Below, piece by piece: positions 23,351 to 36,982 of a stretch of 64,000 nt of DNA. The stretch covers positions 93,336,760 through 93,400,759 of the forward strand of contig OX328125.1 in assembly GCA_946811695.1 (NCBI GenBank), given 5' to 3'. The position numbers and the translations under genes are program-made. This stretch comes from Gonocerus acuteangulatus (taxonomy: Eukaryota; Arthropoda; Insecta; Hemiptera; Coreidae). Position 1 is the first letter of the stretch, and the number at the start of each line of letters is the position of its first letter. The notes beneath the pieces are model-generated. The model had not been told where the DNA came from and did not search any database. It saw only the letters and a program-made list of their open reading frames with translations.

Positions 23351-24599
23351 TGAAATACCTAAGTCAAGTACATTAACCTGCAGATTGTTCTAATTTGAAA
23401 TTGTATTTTTTGTTTGTCTGTTTTTTGGGTGTTTTAAGAAGATTTTACAGGTTCCCTAAAGTCTGTCATTTGTAGTTTATGTAAAAAATATTCTTATATA
23501 AAAGAATCAGTAGGATTTTGTATAATACCACAATTTCAATTCGTTTCAAAATATATTTATTAGACCGAGGATTTTTTCTTTGGGTCTATCAGCAAATTAA
23601 AAAACAATTTGGATTCTGTTAAATGGAAGCATAAAGGTGCCTAAACTGAGCAAATTCTCGGGAATCAGTGGTTGAAAAATAAACCGTATGAATAACATTT
23701 TTTTTTTCTCTCATTTTCTCTGTTGTAATAAGCAAATTCAAATAGGTTAAAATAAGAGGCGGGAAAACGTATTGCGCTTGTCCGGCTATACTCGCTTGCA
23801 GACTACATAAATCTCGTCATCATAAATAGTTCGTAGGGTCGCTGATACAAGAAACGGGGGACATCAGTATTTTGGTCAAAAATAGGGGTTTCAGGTAAAA
23901 TACCATTCTTATGGGGATTCTTGTAGGGAACTCTTTTTTTCTGATGTCATGGAAATGTTGCAAAGTAAGTTTCGCTATAAAATATCTAAAATTGTGATAA
24001 CTTACTAGTGTGGCCTGTGTCTTTATTGGCACGAAAGTGGCCTAAATAGGCGATTTGTTTAAGTAGAAGCTAGAATCGATGGGGTATTGACTTTTTTCAT
24101 AAGTTCTTAATAATAGCAAAGTCTAACAGCATTTCTTCGACTTGTGCTAACATAGCTCATATTTCTAATATGAATCAACTTCATTACGTTAAACAAAAAT
24201 AAAATCTAGAATTTAAATTTTTCTGCATATAACAACTCAACATTCAATCTAAATGGAATTACGATCATCGGTATTTGGAAAGCATACCATTTCTTCAAGA
24301 TTTTAATCTAACACTTTTTTGAAAAAATTCATGGAGCTCAGCTAGTAGTTCATAACGTTATTGACAAGAATTAAAAATATTTAATTAAAATCTTTTATGT
24401 GATGAATCGCTATAGTAGCGGCCAAATATATCAAAAAATTACATAAATTAACTTCTTCGACAAAACCTATTTAATTAAAACTTTTATTAACATCTATATT
24501 AGGTCAATATAAACAATATGATGGTCAAATTATCATTAAATTATACAATAAAGAGACCGGGTGCGCATAAATTGTTTATTTACATTATAATATTCAGTA

Positions 24600-25473
24600 C
24601 AGTAGAACTTGGATAATTCGAACTCCTAGAGACCGATAAAAAAGTTCGAATTATCCAAAAAACAAAAGTTATTGAAAATAAAAGGTTAAGAAATCGAACT
24701 TCCTATTTTCACATTTTTTAATTTAAAAAAAAAAATATTTAAAGAAAAACAAACATTTCATTAATTGATGATTACGTACATAAGTAATAAATAATTTATC
24801 AAAAAAAGGAAAAATAAAAGTATATTGTTTTGAAAAACAGTCATTTTCATGGGCAAGAATGTTTTCTTCATTTTTCAGGTAAGTTGATAAAGTGTTAGGA
24901 GGAATTCCAAAGTCCTTGGAAATTTCAGATTTTTTCTTTACTACTTTTTCAACTTCTTTAATTGCTGCTATTTTCTCTGACAACGTTAAAGGTTTATAAC
25001 TTCTAGGCTTAGACATCTTAAATCAACAACTCACAGAAATGCACTGTTCACCAGAAATACACAAAAAAAAAGGCACAAACAGTATCTAGGCGCTGACTGA
25101 CTTTTAACTGAATAAGAAATGAAGATGGGAGGGATGGTGGGAGGGAATTCTAGGATAAAACGACAGGATGGTGTATGTAACTACAACCCCTGGAAGGGAG
25201 GAAGCGCGACCCACCACTTTGCAGAACACCTAGAGCCGTACATCCGTATCTTACTATCCTTCTTACCCGAGGGGAGAATATTTTCACAAGATTTAAGATC
25301 GACCGCCTCTCTGTCCACTTCCCATTAGAGGCACAGGCTCGTAAAAAATTGGAATTATCCAAAATTTTATTCGAATTAACCACGATTTTTTTTTACATTG
25401 TTTGACCCTAAATTCTAGGGACCGAGAGAAATATTCGAATTAAAGAAGATTTCGAATTATCCATGTTCCACTG
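24600..25473 (-). mobile_element. Pogo/Tigger-type element, internally deleted
   Basis: Terminal inverted repeats CAGTAGAACTTGGATAATTC at 24600 and the complement of CAGTGGAACATGGATAATTC ending at 25473. TA sits on both sides (24598-24599; 25474-25475). Subterminal copies of the AATTATCC motif lie inside. At 874 bp it is much shorter than an autonomous element (over 2 kb) and keeps only the N-terminal transposase segment. The TA duplication and GGATAATTCGAA-type ends are classic for the pogo/Tigger branch of Tc1/mariner. Confidence 0.9.
24723..25016 (-). pseudogene. Tigger/pogo transposase N-terminal fragment (CENP-B-type HTH)
   Basis: Starts at ATG 25016. Residues 1-53 match the CENP-B/psq-like helix-turn-helix of Tigger/TIGD/JRK proteins: SYKPLTLSEKIAAIKEVEK followed by SEISKDFGIPPNTLSTYLKN. 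This domain binds the element's own termini. After about residue 58 the similarity stops and the frame runs into AT-rich sequence (IFPFFDKLF...). The second HTH and the DDE catalytic core are deleted. It could still encode a DNA-binding peptide if transcribed, but more likely it is a dead remnant. Confidence 0.85.
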
Positions 25474-25982
25474 TAAATCAATAGCCTCGCTTCGCATTGA
25501 AATCTTATATTCCGGATGACATGTTGCAAACAAATCCCTACAACTACGAGCCTTTAGGCTAACATTAAAAAACATGAAACATGCTATTAATGTGTATCCT
25601 GAATCAAATTACAATAAAAATTTGTGATAATTGCATGTTTTATTAAAACCATTCTTTAAAATGTACGATCTAATCGTTTGAAGTAAAGGGCAATTTAGGT
25701 CTCTGGTAGCTGAAGCAGGTTACATAAACCTTCGAATCAATCTTTTTGATCAAATCTTTTCGTTCTAAAATCAAACCGATGGTGGATGCGCAGAGAGTAG
25801 TCGATAGAGCTGTATTCGCCTTCAGCTTTAGTTTGCTACATGAATTGGTCAAACCACCGATTCCCTGATTTCTTGTAATCTAAGTCATATGTCATATGGC
25901 CACTAAACACTGAACAGATTTTTGTAACCTATTTTTGTTATTTTCAACCCTTTAATAAAGATAAGTTTAACATTAATATCCA

Positions 25983-26177
25983 AATTTCATTAATTCAGCT
26001 ATCTTGGAATATGACCCCCTTCCACATCGAGTACTATTTTAATATGAATTTCATTAATTCAGCTATCTTGGAATATGACCCCCTTCCATATCGAGTACTA
26101 TTTTAATATGAATTTCATTAATTCAGCTATCTTGGAATATGACCCCCTTCCACATCGAGTACTATTTTAATATGAAT
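25983..26177. repeat. Tandem repeat, 3 copies of 64 bp
   Basis: AATTTCATTAATTCAGC begins at 25983, 26047 and 26111. Copies are almost identical (CACATCGAG/CATATCGAG), so the expansion is recent. Confidence 0.9.
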
Positions 26178-27473
26178 TACATTCTGAATGGCCAAAAATT
26201 TGATAAAACCCTGAGGTAATGGCTACCATCTCAATTTTTTTTTTTTTTTTTTTTTTTTTGTAAATAAGGTGTTGAATATTCAACACAATACTTTTTTTTA
26301 TCTAATATATAACAACAAAATTGTTTCGTACGGTTCGCTCTTTTAAATAGATGAGTAACGTTATTACAACTGTTCCTTGGAATAAAACGAAGGAGAAAAA
26401 TGTATTTTGCTCAAAGCTCCTTATCTGAGAGGCGAATTATGCCTTCTTCCTATATATCTAAACAAAGATTGCTCAAATAAAAAAAATAAATAAAAAAAAT
26501 AAATAAAAAAAATACATTTGAATGAGGATAGAGCAGTTTTCTTAAATTAGTGTTTCCTCTTTGACAGTTTTGTGAACGTGGCACTGGAACATAAACTTGA
26601 ACAAATTGTATGCATTCGCGGATCTGCCAGTAAAAATATCTTCATTATTTCCTTGGAGACTCGAACAGTCCACGAAGAAAATGTACAAGACGATTAACTC
26701 TTCGTTGTCCAATTCTCCAGAAGTAATTGTTGTTGTCAGTGCAACCAACTCCAATATATATATGAGATTATTCATTTCATACGTATATTACCTTAAAATT
26801 CATATCAGATCAGTTTGTAAAAACTCATAAAATTATATGAAAACACTCTTTGGTGGCTTATGACCGCAAAAATCTGACAGCTACTATTTTTTGCAGGAAT
26901 TTATACATAGAAATTTTACTTGTGGGGGTAATTCAGAAGACATCGTTGGCCTAGGTTCGATCACAATAGTTGAATAAAACATTATTTTTGAATACACAAA
27001 TAGTTTTTATTCCATAATTATAACTAAACTCTACCTTCATATTTTCAGAACTACTCGACATAAGGACTTTATGACATGTCCTCCGATTACCTAAAGTGAG
27101 CAGAATAAAGGACACTTATTTTAATTTCAAATAGGGTTTTACATAATGAGTTTAGAAAGGGGTCCAATTTTGTATAATTTAAAAGTAGTTTGATTCAAAG
27201 CTACCTGTAATTCTCGTAGACCTCCATATTCCGTCGTAATTAATGTTTTAAGGTATTCTGGACATGAATTATTTCTTAGAGTTTCTTCTGAAAAGTAATC
27301 CCCCCTCCCAACCCGCTAAGAAGACACAAAGTAATAGAAAAAATAGGTACTTGTAGCCAGAGTCAGCGGGGTAGGAAAAGATATATTATACACTTAGAAA
27401 AGGCTAGAAGAACATATCACCGTTCCGGAAGAACAGTGACGTGAACACAAAAACTTCAATTTTACAGGAGAAA

Positions 27474-27504
<31 letters not shown>

Positions 27505-27664
27505 GTTGTATAATTGAAAAGGTTGTGAGAGACAGAAAATAATGTTATATTGAGTGTATGTAGAATATACACTTTACTTTCATTTACCAGGAATTACGAT
27601 CGCCCTAATTTTAACCATAAATTTCAACCCTTAAGTGCGGTTACGTCAATGTTTCTCCAAAAAT

Positions 27665-27845
27665 TGGTTGTTAGGGCTACTCAGCCTTTGATTAATTTAT
27701 TACTGGGTCAATGGGAGAATCAGGCGCCCGGAGCATAGTATTGACCAGACTATCTCCCTAGTGTGCTCTATGGTCTAGGATCAGATACCTCTACAGTATA
27801 TGTGCCCTTTTGAGCTCTTGAAGCCTGTTACGGAACTGATTTCTG
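27665..27845 (+). mobile_element. SINE-C copy, 5'-truncated
   Basis: CAGGCGCCCGGAGCATAGTA, TGACCAGACT, TCTCCCTAGTGTGC and CCTGTTACGGAACTGATTTC match the SINE-C 3' half at 29.7 and 59.4 kb. Confidence 0.75.
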
Positions 27846-28534
27846 ACTCCTTCATCAACAATCAAAACCTCTCGAAATTTATGTCGTCGGCGCATGATTC
27901 GTACTATTTTTTCTTTAACTTGCTCAATAATAACGTCTATTGACAATTGTCATTCATGAAAAAATGACTCTTTCTTGATTTACTTTCCTTATAGCTTACT
28001 TTTCAAGCATGACTGCAATAGTAAATTAAAAAAAAAAAAACGTTCTTACGAAAAGTATTTTCAGGTGAAAGGTAATTTATAAATATTTATGCGTAACAAA
28101 AAACAAGTAGGGAACGTCTTTAAGAAATTTAGTGTCTTTTCTCAAAATTTAAATATGAAAGGATAAGGAACTAAAAGAATATTTAGTCTCACTATTGACA
28201 AATATTCTGAATATTTTTATCTCATATTATTAATTTAGCGATTTGGGTGAGATGACTATACCCGTTTGTTCCATTATTTTTCATTTTTTGGATTGCGCAA
28301 TTATGCATTTTGAGTATTTCAGTTTGATCTTGATAAAGGTGATATTCAAGGGAAAGAGGAACTAAGTCTTATTTTTGCATAGACGATGATAAATCGTGAG
28401 TGGAGAAAATGCAGTTTTGGGGAGATGAACATATTCAAGTTTGTTTATAAGTTCCTTTAATAAACTCTAGGAAATTCGGTACATCAAGTGCCATACTCAG
28501 GTGCTGACTATCAAAAAATTACATCTTTGAGAGA

Positions 28535-28792
28535 CATGGGCGTGTATAGAAAATAATTTCAGGAGGGGCTGGGAAAATTTCGGGGGGGGGCTGAGAGCAT
28601 TTCCGGGTTATGGAATACTAAACATTTAGAACTTGGAATAGTTTTAGGTAACTAAAATGCTATTACAAGTAAAATAAAATATTTTTTATGAACTAAGTGA
28701 TCTTATTTAATTTATTTTTAAGGTTTTGCAACAAGTTTTTACCTTAAAATCAATATTTCGGGCTGTAGCCCCCCCCCTTATATACGCCCATG
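28535..28792. mobile_element. hAT-type MITE, copy 1
   Basis: Inverted ends CATGGGCGTGTATA and TATACGCCCATG, 258 bp, with poly-G and poly-C runs. Flanks TTGAGAGA/TCGAGATA look like a decayed 8-bp duplication. About 85% like the copy at 51308-51559 by eye. Confidence 0.8.
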
Positions 28793-29161
28793 TCGAGATA
28801 TATCATTAATAAATAAAGGATATTTTATTTTTTATTCATTGAAGCACCGCAACAAAAGTGATATTCCCTTACATTTCTCACGAACTGCCATTAACAGTTA
28901 AAAAAAAATGTAAAAACAGACGGTGAAAAACTACTTAGATGTATTTGGAAGTCATACAAAAATGGAGTTAATGAATTAAGAGGTTTTAAAAGGAATATTG
29001 TGGGATATAAAATAAGCAGTTAAAATGGAACCTTAATGCACTAAATTATAAATATAGGAGAGGTTTTCAGGTAAATTTTTAGTGATTACTAATGTCATAT
29101 AAATGTCTATATCTTATATGTACATGCACAAATATGTATAAGCTCACAGGTATATACATGC

Positions 29162-29305
<144 letters not shown>

Positions 29306-29566
29306 TTTTTAACCCTTAATTTAGATTGTGCGATTCATGTTGATTTGCTTTAAATAGCGCTGTATAGAGCGTATGTGCAGACTACCTTCTGTAAGAAGTT
29401 CTTGCAGGTTTTGTGGAATTTTGAGTTAGTCGTCACATTCAGTGAGTATATGGTTCAATGTCAATGTTATGTTACAAAGTCTGCACATCGGTAGGTTGGT
29501 AATTATGTGTGTGCAATGAGTGCCCAATACGAAGTCTGGAGAGAAAGCGCGAATGATCCATAATTT

Positions 29567-29900
29567 TGGACTAATGTGCTGGAGGACCTGAGTTCAAATC
29601 CCGAGCAAGCACTACAGATTTTTATCTTCTAGTGTCTTCGTTCATGGGTTGGATTCGGCCTCCCTTACCGTCCCTAGGCCAACCCAGCTTTTAATTAATT
29701 TATTAATGGGTACCTTGGTGCTAATGACTCTAGCAGTCAAAGCACCAAAAGGGAAAACCAGGCGTCCGGAGCATAGTACTGACCAGACTGTCTCCCTAGT
29801 GTGCCGTATGGTCATGAATCAGATACCTCTATAGTGTCTGCCCCTTAGACTGTCGTGGCCGTTTACGGGACTGTTTTTTTTTTGTTTTTTTTTTTTTTTA
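29567..29900 (+). mobile_element. SINE-C copy (tRNA-derived)
   Basis: Starts in the tRNA-like head (CTGGAGGACCTGAGTTCAAA, TCCCGAGCAAGC). It continues through GTGTCTTCGTTCATGGGTTG, GGTGCTAATGACTCTAGCAG and GTTTACGGGACTG, then a T-rich end. A second partial copy follows at 29935-30060. Confidence 0.8.
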
Positions 29901-29934
29901 TGTAGTATTACGTACTAAAGATTTAATCTTCTAT

Positions 29935-30060
29935 TGTAGTTCAAACGTTGGATTCGGGGCCCAACGCCTTCCCTTGACCCACCCAGTCACAATACCTCCA
30001 TAGTGGACTATATTGTCGAGAATCAAATACCTCCACTGTGCCTCAAATAGAGTAATCTTA
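29935..30060 (+). mobile_element. Diverged SINE-C fragment
   Basis: GTTGGATTCGGGGCCCAACG, CCTTGACCCACCCAGT and AATCAAATACCTCCAC echo the neighbouring SINE-C body. Confidence 0.5.
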
Positions 30061-30517
30061 TGCATTCCCACTGATATTCGTAATTAGAGCATTTAAGAGA
30101 ACATGATAATGTGTAGTAGGCGATAATACTGTATTTTTGGCCTTTTGTTACATCATTTATCCGAATATGCCTTGCCTTTATCCGAAATATGTATAACATT
30201 TTCTACGAACATCATTTTTCTTATTTTAATGGTCAAGTTCGTTATTCAGCAGAATCTGTCCTGCTAAATATGTTTTTCGGTGAAATTCGGGTAAATGTTT
30301 TTTAATGTAGGTATTATTTTTTTTTTTTTTTTTATCATCCATAAACAATATAATTTGCAGTATAGGTATATCTTTTCTGTTAAGTATTAGTTGTATATTA
30401 AGTTTTAAACTGGAAATATACATATTATTTTAGTAGAGTTCCATTAAGTTAATCATCCCGTTAAGTTAATAAATATTAATCATATATTCTACCCAATCGA
30501 CGCATAAATATTATAAA

Positions 30518-31045
30518 CAAGATACTTAAAATGAGAACGAATTTTTGGTTGTTTAGAATAGAGCCTTCTCAGCAGTAGTCAAAGAGTAAGTAAATTTTCA
30601 GTGCATAATTGTATTGACTTATACAGATTAAGAATTATCCGCTTCTGTGTAAGATGGCTACTGTCAGTTTCCAGTGATTTGTGATGCTAATCTATTCCAT
30701 TTCTTCGAGATGTACGTAACCGCGCTAAGATGACGCAGTTCTTCCGAGTCGGACTTTTTATATAATAGATATAAAAATAAGTTAACTGTTAAAAATATTA
30801 TAATTGAGAACATATGTTTTTATCTAAAAATGAATTTGCGTTAAAGAAGTGAAAAATACCCGAAAAGTGTTCTTTTTAGACTTTTTCAGGCATTTTTTTT
30901 TAAATTTTTCTCTCCTTAAGAACCATCCTCGTAGTTCAAGGAATATTATAAAAAAAGAATTAGCGAAATCGGTTCAGTTGTTCTCGAGATTTGCGCTTAC
31001 CAACACATTTAGCGATTCATTTTTATATAATAGATTATGTTGTTG
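30518..31045. repeat. Dispersed repeat P1, copy 1
   Basis: 30518-30757 is the reverse complement of 47367-47611 (TTTAGAATAGAGCCTTCTCA, AAGAATTATCCGCTTCTGTG). The segment and the following 31.02-kb stretch both end in TTTTATATAATAGAT, suggesting two related element ends. The plus ORF at 30849-31073 is a shadow. Confidence 0.6.
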
Positions 31046-31079
31046 GTTTTCCCCCAGAAGTCAAGGGGTCTAAGTAACA

Positions 31080-32578
31080 AACTCAATGTTTCTAGGAAAG
31101 TAGAGTCAAAGTTGAACATATATGGTAATAGTAAAAACTAGATTTTTACAGTTCTGATCATACTAGACGAATCCTCAGGCCCTTAGCTGTTCATTATCGA
31201 TAATACATAATAGGTACATCATCCGGTTTATGAATAATGTGTAAAAGAATTGGAGTGTTTGCACATAGACCTCTTAATTTCCTTCTTTATACATAATTTT
31301 ACAAAAGTGACAATACTCAAGAGAACAAAAGCTACAATATATAGGTGGCAGCTCATGTTCATTTTTCTCAAAAATGTCACATAGACCCGTTGACTTCTGG
31401 GGCCCTATTTTATAATTGCTTTTCTACTATATGAGTATTGTGTTATGTCATTTTGCATCTGTCACTCCCCAAGTGTGTTATGGTCTTTCAACTTGTTATG
31501 GTATTTCCACATTACCACCGTACGCCCTTCTTGAAATGATTTTGAGAAACGTCTCTGACATACAGTACTGTCTACAACATAGCATTTGTTTTAGAACTCA
31601 ATAATATACAATTTACTTGCCAACTATGAATGTATAATTGCAATTTTTATGAATCTTTCCCAGTTTTTCCACATTTCTTTTCTTTATTTATCAATAGAAA
31701 TTTCTTCAATATTTGTTTGATTTTAGTTAATTTGCTAAAATTCTCTCCTATTTTGATTTTGATCCCCATCAGCGGTTTTTTTCTTGTTGTCAGGGTATTT
31801 ACCTGTCTTTTCTTATGCCAATACTAATCCCCTAAAATGGTGCTTATACCAGTATGAATTATTTCCATGTTGATCAGTGACTGGAAAACCTCAGAATCCC
31901 AGAGTCACATTTGAGTATTACTATGTTTCATTTATTGCATTCTCATTTGTTGTAAATGTTTGCTATTTTTTATATATATATATATGTAATTTTAGTACGA
32001 CGACAACAATGTCTCTGAATATTAGTTTAATTAAAATCTTTCTTTAACTCGCGAAACACTGTGCAAAATCCAATCTTAAATTTTGGAAAGCCTACATGAA
32101 AATGCATTTTGTGGATCCAGGACTGTAAATTGACCCTAATTTAAGTTAATAAAAAAATTTAACTACATAAATATGTTAAGAATAGATGAATCTAAATAAG
32201 TACATACATAAAAAACAATATAATCACATCTATCACATTCAGTCATTAAATCATTCAGACAAAAGTATTTTCTTATTTTGTTTCCAAAAAATCAAAAATC
32301 TCCCCTGATATAGGCCTAAAAAATCGTCAAAGTTAAGAAATGACCTATGCTACCTTATTCTTGAACTAACTGTACACTAGGGGAATATTGTGGTCAGCTC
32401 TATGATCTAGTTGAATTAATCATCGTCCCTTATGAATTATCCAATAATAGATAAGAGAGAAATGAACAATCTAGTATACCAGAATAGGAGCAATGTGACT
32501 ACAGTTGAAAATCATTCAATAAGCAGCCCTGCTTTAAGTCAGTATGTTTCATATATGAGATAAGTGTTCTGTATATAC

Positions 32579-32620
<42 letters not shown>

Positions 32621-33905
32621 ATAAGTATTTAATAACCAACCTACATACTTTTACTTAATTGATATTTCTTTTTTTAATTATACTGTTGATAAACCACTTG
32701 TTCTCAAATGGTAGTCTTTGCCAATTAAAACGTAAACAATCATATATATATATATATATACTACTATATATATAGTAGTATATATATACTACTATATATA
32801 GTAGTATATATATTATAATATATACTACTATATTATCTATCTGTCTATCAATCTATATATATATATATATATATGTGTGTGCTACATTCATATGTTCTCA
32901 CAGGTATTTGCTATTGGCTATATTAGTGATTGAGTAACATTCAAAAATCAAGAAAAAAAAACTATTTCATATATGATTTATATTGTTCTTATGGTACAAT
33001 TTTAATGTAATTATGGTTCTTCAGTAATAAAATAATGGATTATTCTATAATAAATAAATTTATGTATAATATTTGTTTACGGTTTAGAAAAAAAACAATT
33101 ATTTAAGACGACCTACAGTTATATGTGAAAAATAGTATTCAATGATAATAAATATTGTAGGTCTTAATATGAGTATCCGTGCAAATAATAAACATATCAT
33201 TAGCATACATTTTTTATTTATGCGTTATAGAATTAAAAATGTTTATTTCGATTGTCCTTAATCAATCAGCAAATATCCCCCTCATTTTTTGTTCATTTAA
33301 AAAAAAATCTTTTTCTTGTTAGATAATACATATTTTTCTTGTATTTCACTTTTGATTTGGTTTTATTATAATTTTTTTTTCACAAGGCATCTTGTTTTAA
33401 AATACAAAAAGATCTTATTTGCTGTTCTGAAATAAATAGTTTTCTTTCTGGCTGCCAGTTCACTTGGATCGAAAAGATAGTAATGCATTTTTTGCTTATA
33501 CCTTAATTATATTAATAAACAATGTCTTACCGCCCAATCCGTAAACATTGTGATTCCAGAAAGAACATACTTTTTATATATCTCGCAATTTAATATATGC
33601 TAAAATTATATTATCAATTCGAGGTTTTATAAGCAGTTAAAAGGTTGTCATTGCAAAAAACTTATTTGAAAATATTTAATATCAGACCCATATGACAGAC
33701 ATTTGTCTATACTTCTTGATTGTCATTTCGTTGTGTCGTGTACAAAAATAAATTAGGCTTAAATAATTTTGAGAATTAAAAAAAAATATCAAATATAAAA
33801 TGAAGCTTAATATAGTTCTATCCATGCATATCAGACTAAGCACTATTTATATCTATACGGCTAAGTACAAATATTTAATGCAGACACTCACACGCATATA
33901 CACAA

Positions 33906-33959
<54 letters not shown>

Positions 33960-34125
33960 TCGTACATATATAGAGAAACTATTTTCTTTTTTTTCTATAG
34001 AAATGAAAACATTCAAATACGTCAAGTGAATCATGCCTTTCAAATTAATGTAATTTATACATCATGTATAAAGATTAGAATGTCATCTCATTCGGCAAGA
34101 TATGGCATTTATTTCTCTAAAATTA
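31080..34125. other. AT-rich intron sequence, only simple repeats
   Basis: Contains a 36-base T run (32581-32616), nested TA/ACTACTATA palindromes (32742-32874) and (TA)n at 33907-33958. No gene-like sequence seen. Confidence 0.6.
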
Positions 34126-34133
34126 CATATTAA

Positions 34134-34342
34134 CCCTTGGTTACTAACCTCGGGTCAAATTGACGATTGGTAGGCTTCATTAAAGTGTATATATTTTATT
34201 TATATGATAAATTTGATTATCCTAAGACTTATTTAATCTGTTTTTTATTGTATTCTTATAATTATTCCTTATTTTTCAAGTTACTGGTCAATATGACCCG
34301 AGGTTAGTGACAGTGGTATAAAGTAAAGTTAGAAACTAAGGG
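34134..34342. mobile_element. piggyBac-type MITE
   Basis: Flanked by TTAA on both sides (34130-34133 and 34343-34346). Begins CCCTTGGTTACTAACCTCGG; inner arms GGGTCAAATTGAC and GTCAATATGACCC; ends AACTAAGGG. The TTAA target and CCC...GGG termini are diagnostic of piggyBac-like elements. At 209 bp it is non-autonomous. Confidence 0.9.
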
Positions 34343-34349
34343 TTAAAAA

Positions 34350-36900
34350 TATGTATTTTTAAATTTAATTAAGTAACGAACATATGTGTGCAGGAAATTA
34401 CAACAATGAACTATCCAAATAGGATTTATTCAAACCAAATATTTTAGGCAGTCAATTAACTAAAGAATACAAAACAAAAAAAAAAAAAAAAGAACTTTTA
34501 AAGAACCTAATTATGCCTTATTTAATTATCATCGAAGAAATACCGTTTCAAAGAAACGAGGATTAGTAATATTATTTGGATATCATGTAATTTGTTATAA
34601 GTAAATGAAGTTATTAAAGTCGGTGTATTTTTTATAATCATAGAACAAAAGTACAGAAATTATTATGATTTTAATTTTGTTGAAAATTATTTAAATCGGT
34701 GAAAATATCGACAAGACAATTAAATAAGAATGATCATTTACAAAGCGGGAACATCAATTATGGTGTTTTTTTTATTGCTTTTTTTATTTAATTTTTTCTC
34801 ATTTTTGCCTTATTATTATATAGATAAATCATTAGGAAAAAAGCTTGAAAAAATCAAATCAAATTGAAAAAGTAAAATTACCAACTCCTAACTTGCAATG
34901 CATAAAAACTAAATACAATAATAGTAATTTCAAGGTCTCGTACATTCAAATTGAAACTACATAATTTGAGTATTCATTGTTATAATTTCAGTATTTTCGT
35001 ATCAATGTGTTCCCCACAATCTTTGTTGCTGTGGTCGAACCGAAATGTTATCAACTGAGAAAAACCTTTCATCTGGTTGAGATTGAGTTGATCATCCTAA
35101 ACCACTGAGGAAGTTAATAAATCAAAAGTTTTGGTTGAGAGCATCTTGATTAGTGTATGATCAGCTAATTTATTCCAGTTTAACAATCAACTTTTATTAA
35201 AAGATTAGATAAAATGTAATCCCCTTATGTATTAAACATTAAAATAAAAAAATAAAAAAAATTAAAAATAAAACACCTTTGCCAGAAACAGTAAATGCTT
35301 TTGGGATTCAAAAGAAGAAATATAAAATTTTATCCCAAAATGTCTGTATACCTTTGTAAGAATTAATTGTTTTGTAATTAACTATTCTTTGATTAAACAA
35401 AACTTTGGCGGACTAAAAAAAAGAAAGCAAATATTCGGCAAGCGGCTTGTATTGTTATTTTAATCTAAAAAAGTAGGCGTCAAAATGATCTACCATAAAT
35501 TTACAGTTTTTTTTCCCAATTTAACAAAACCTACATTTCATTTTTAATCATTAAATATCAACGAAAATTATTAAATACATTTGACATCTATTAAATCATG
35601 AATTTAAAAGCAGATTATTAATTTATAATATAATATAAATAAACGTTATATTGATGAAAGGGCAATAATCAAATATTCGACATTAACTTCTAGCAATCAG
35701 ATATCTTTGAATCCTGTTGATAACTTTTTGAAACTGAGATATTTTACTTTGAAATAAAAGTCATATATTTTGTGTATGGTTTGTATAAACCTATTATTCG
35801 GCATGTATTATTCAAGAGTATTTTACATTGTTGATATCACCATAATTTACTCCAACAAAAAAGATATCTTATAAAATAATTATAATATGACTGATAACTC
35901 CCTCGGAAAATGTTCGGACTATTTTAACATTTTATTCAAATAAATCCAGAGACACAATTTATGGTCGTTTAAGCATTAAGCAATAACTAAACTTGATAAT
36001 TATATTTATGTTCTTATTTTAAATTATTCCTATGGGTATCATAATTATTAAATACTAGATTAAAACATATTTCATTTTCACCGAATATTCTAATAAAAAA
36101 ATAAACGTTTACAGTAAGCACAGATTATTTGATTACAAAATTATAACCCTTTATTAATTGTTTTCATAGTAATTTAACTGTAGTGATAATATATTGCAGG
36201 TATAGTTCCGTTATGTTTCGCACCATAAAATTATCATTTTAAAATGTTTGCTCCTTGAACTAGTTTTTCAGATTCTATTTATTATCAATAATCTAATTTT
36301 AGTTTTAGTGAAAAAATATTAATGATCTCTGATACTAGAAAAGTCTAATTTTTCAGCCTGCAGTCTGAAATAACTTATACCAAGTTAATATAGACCTATT
36401 TTAATGTAAAAAGGGCATTTTTCATAGTAAATATGTATTTATATATTGTACGTTTGTTATTTTTTTTAATTCCTTCTTCCGCAGCTATAAAAATGATTTA
36501 TGGACATGGTTTTATTTCTGGTACATTTAAGGTATGTATGTACATATTTCTGACAGCGTAAAACTCAATACTTACTAGAAAAAAAAATAGATTGGGCTAT
36601 TCTTACTCAATATAAAAAACCAACGCAAAAATCACATTTTGAAATTTATAAACAACAACAAAACTCCAAATTATTCAATAGATTTTAAAATTATTATTTT
36701 ATATTATGATTGATTTAGTACCGTTATCATTTCTCGGCTCTTCAGAAAAAATTCTAGCGTGACTTTTATTAAAATGTGCGCGTATGATTAATAAACACTG
36801 TACTTATCAAGAATATCGGAAGTACGAAACTATGTAATAATAAAAAAATACTAGATTTGACAGCCCTAATTTTTCTGTTCAAGAGTTCTTATTATTTTTT
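34350..36900. other. AT-rich intron sequence near Vsx exon 1, no features recognised
   Basis: Non-repetitive by eye apart from short A runs, and unusually free of identifiable elements for this window. No coding exon detected. Confidence 0.5.
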
Positions 36901-36970
36901 TTACTTTATGGTTGACTTAATTTTTGGGAAGGGGTGACTTGGTATTAATTCAGATTGGTGTATATATATG

Positions 36971-36982
36971 ATGGACTTACCT
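36971..36982 (-). other. 5' splice donor of Vsx exon 1
   Basis: The minus strand reads CGACAG|GTAAGTCCAT with the junction between 36981 and 36980. It matches the metazoan donor consensus (AG|GTAAGT). Read-through would add KSIIYIHQSE and other residues unrelated to Vsx, which supports splicing here. The split glycine codon gives phase 1. Confidence 0.8.

Noticed and set aside
26542..26830. Overlapping 77-codon ORFs on both strands
   Set aside because: No recognisable domain, splice context or composition shift; overlapping opposite frames suggest chance.
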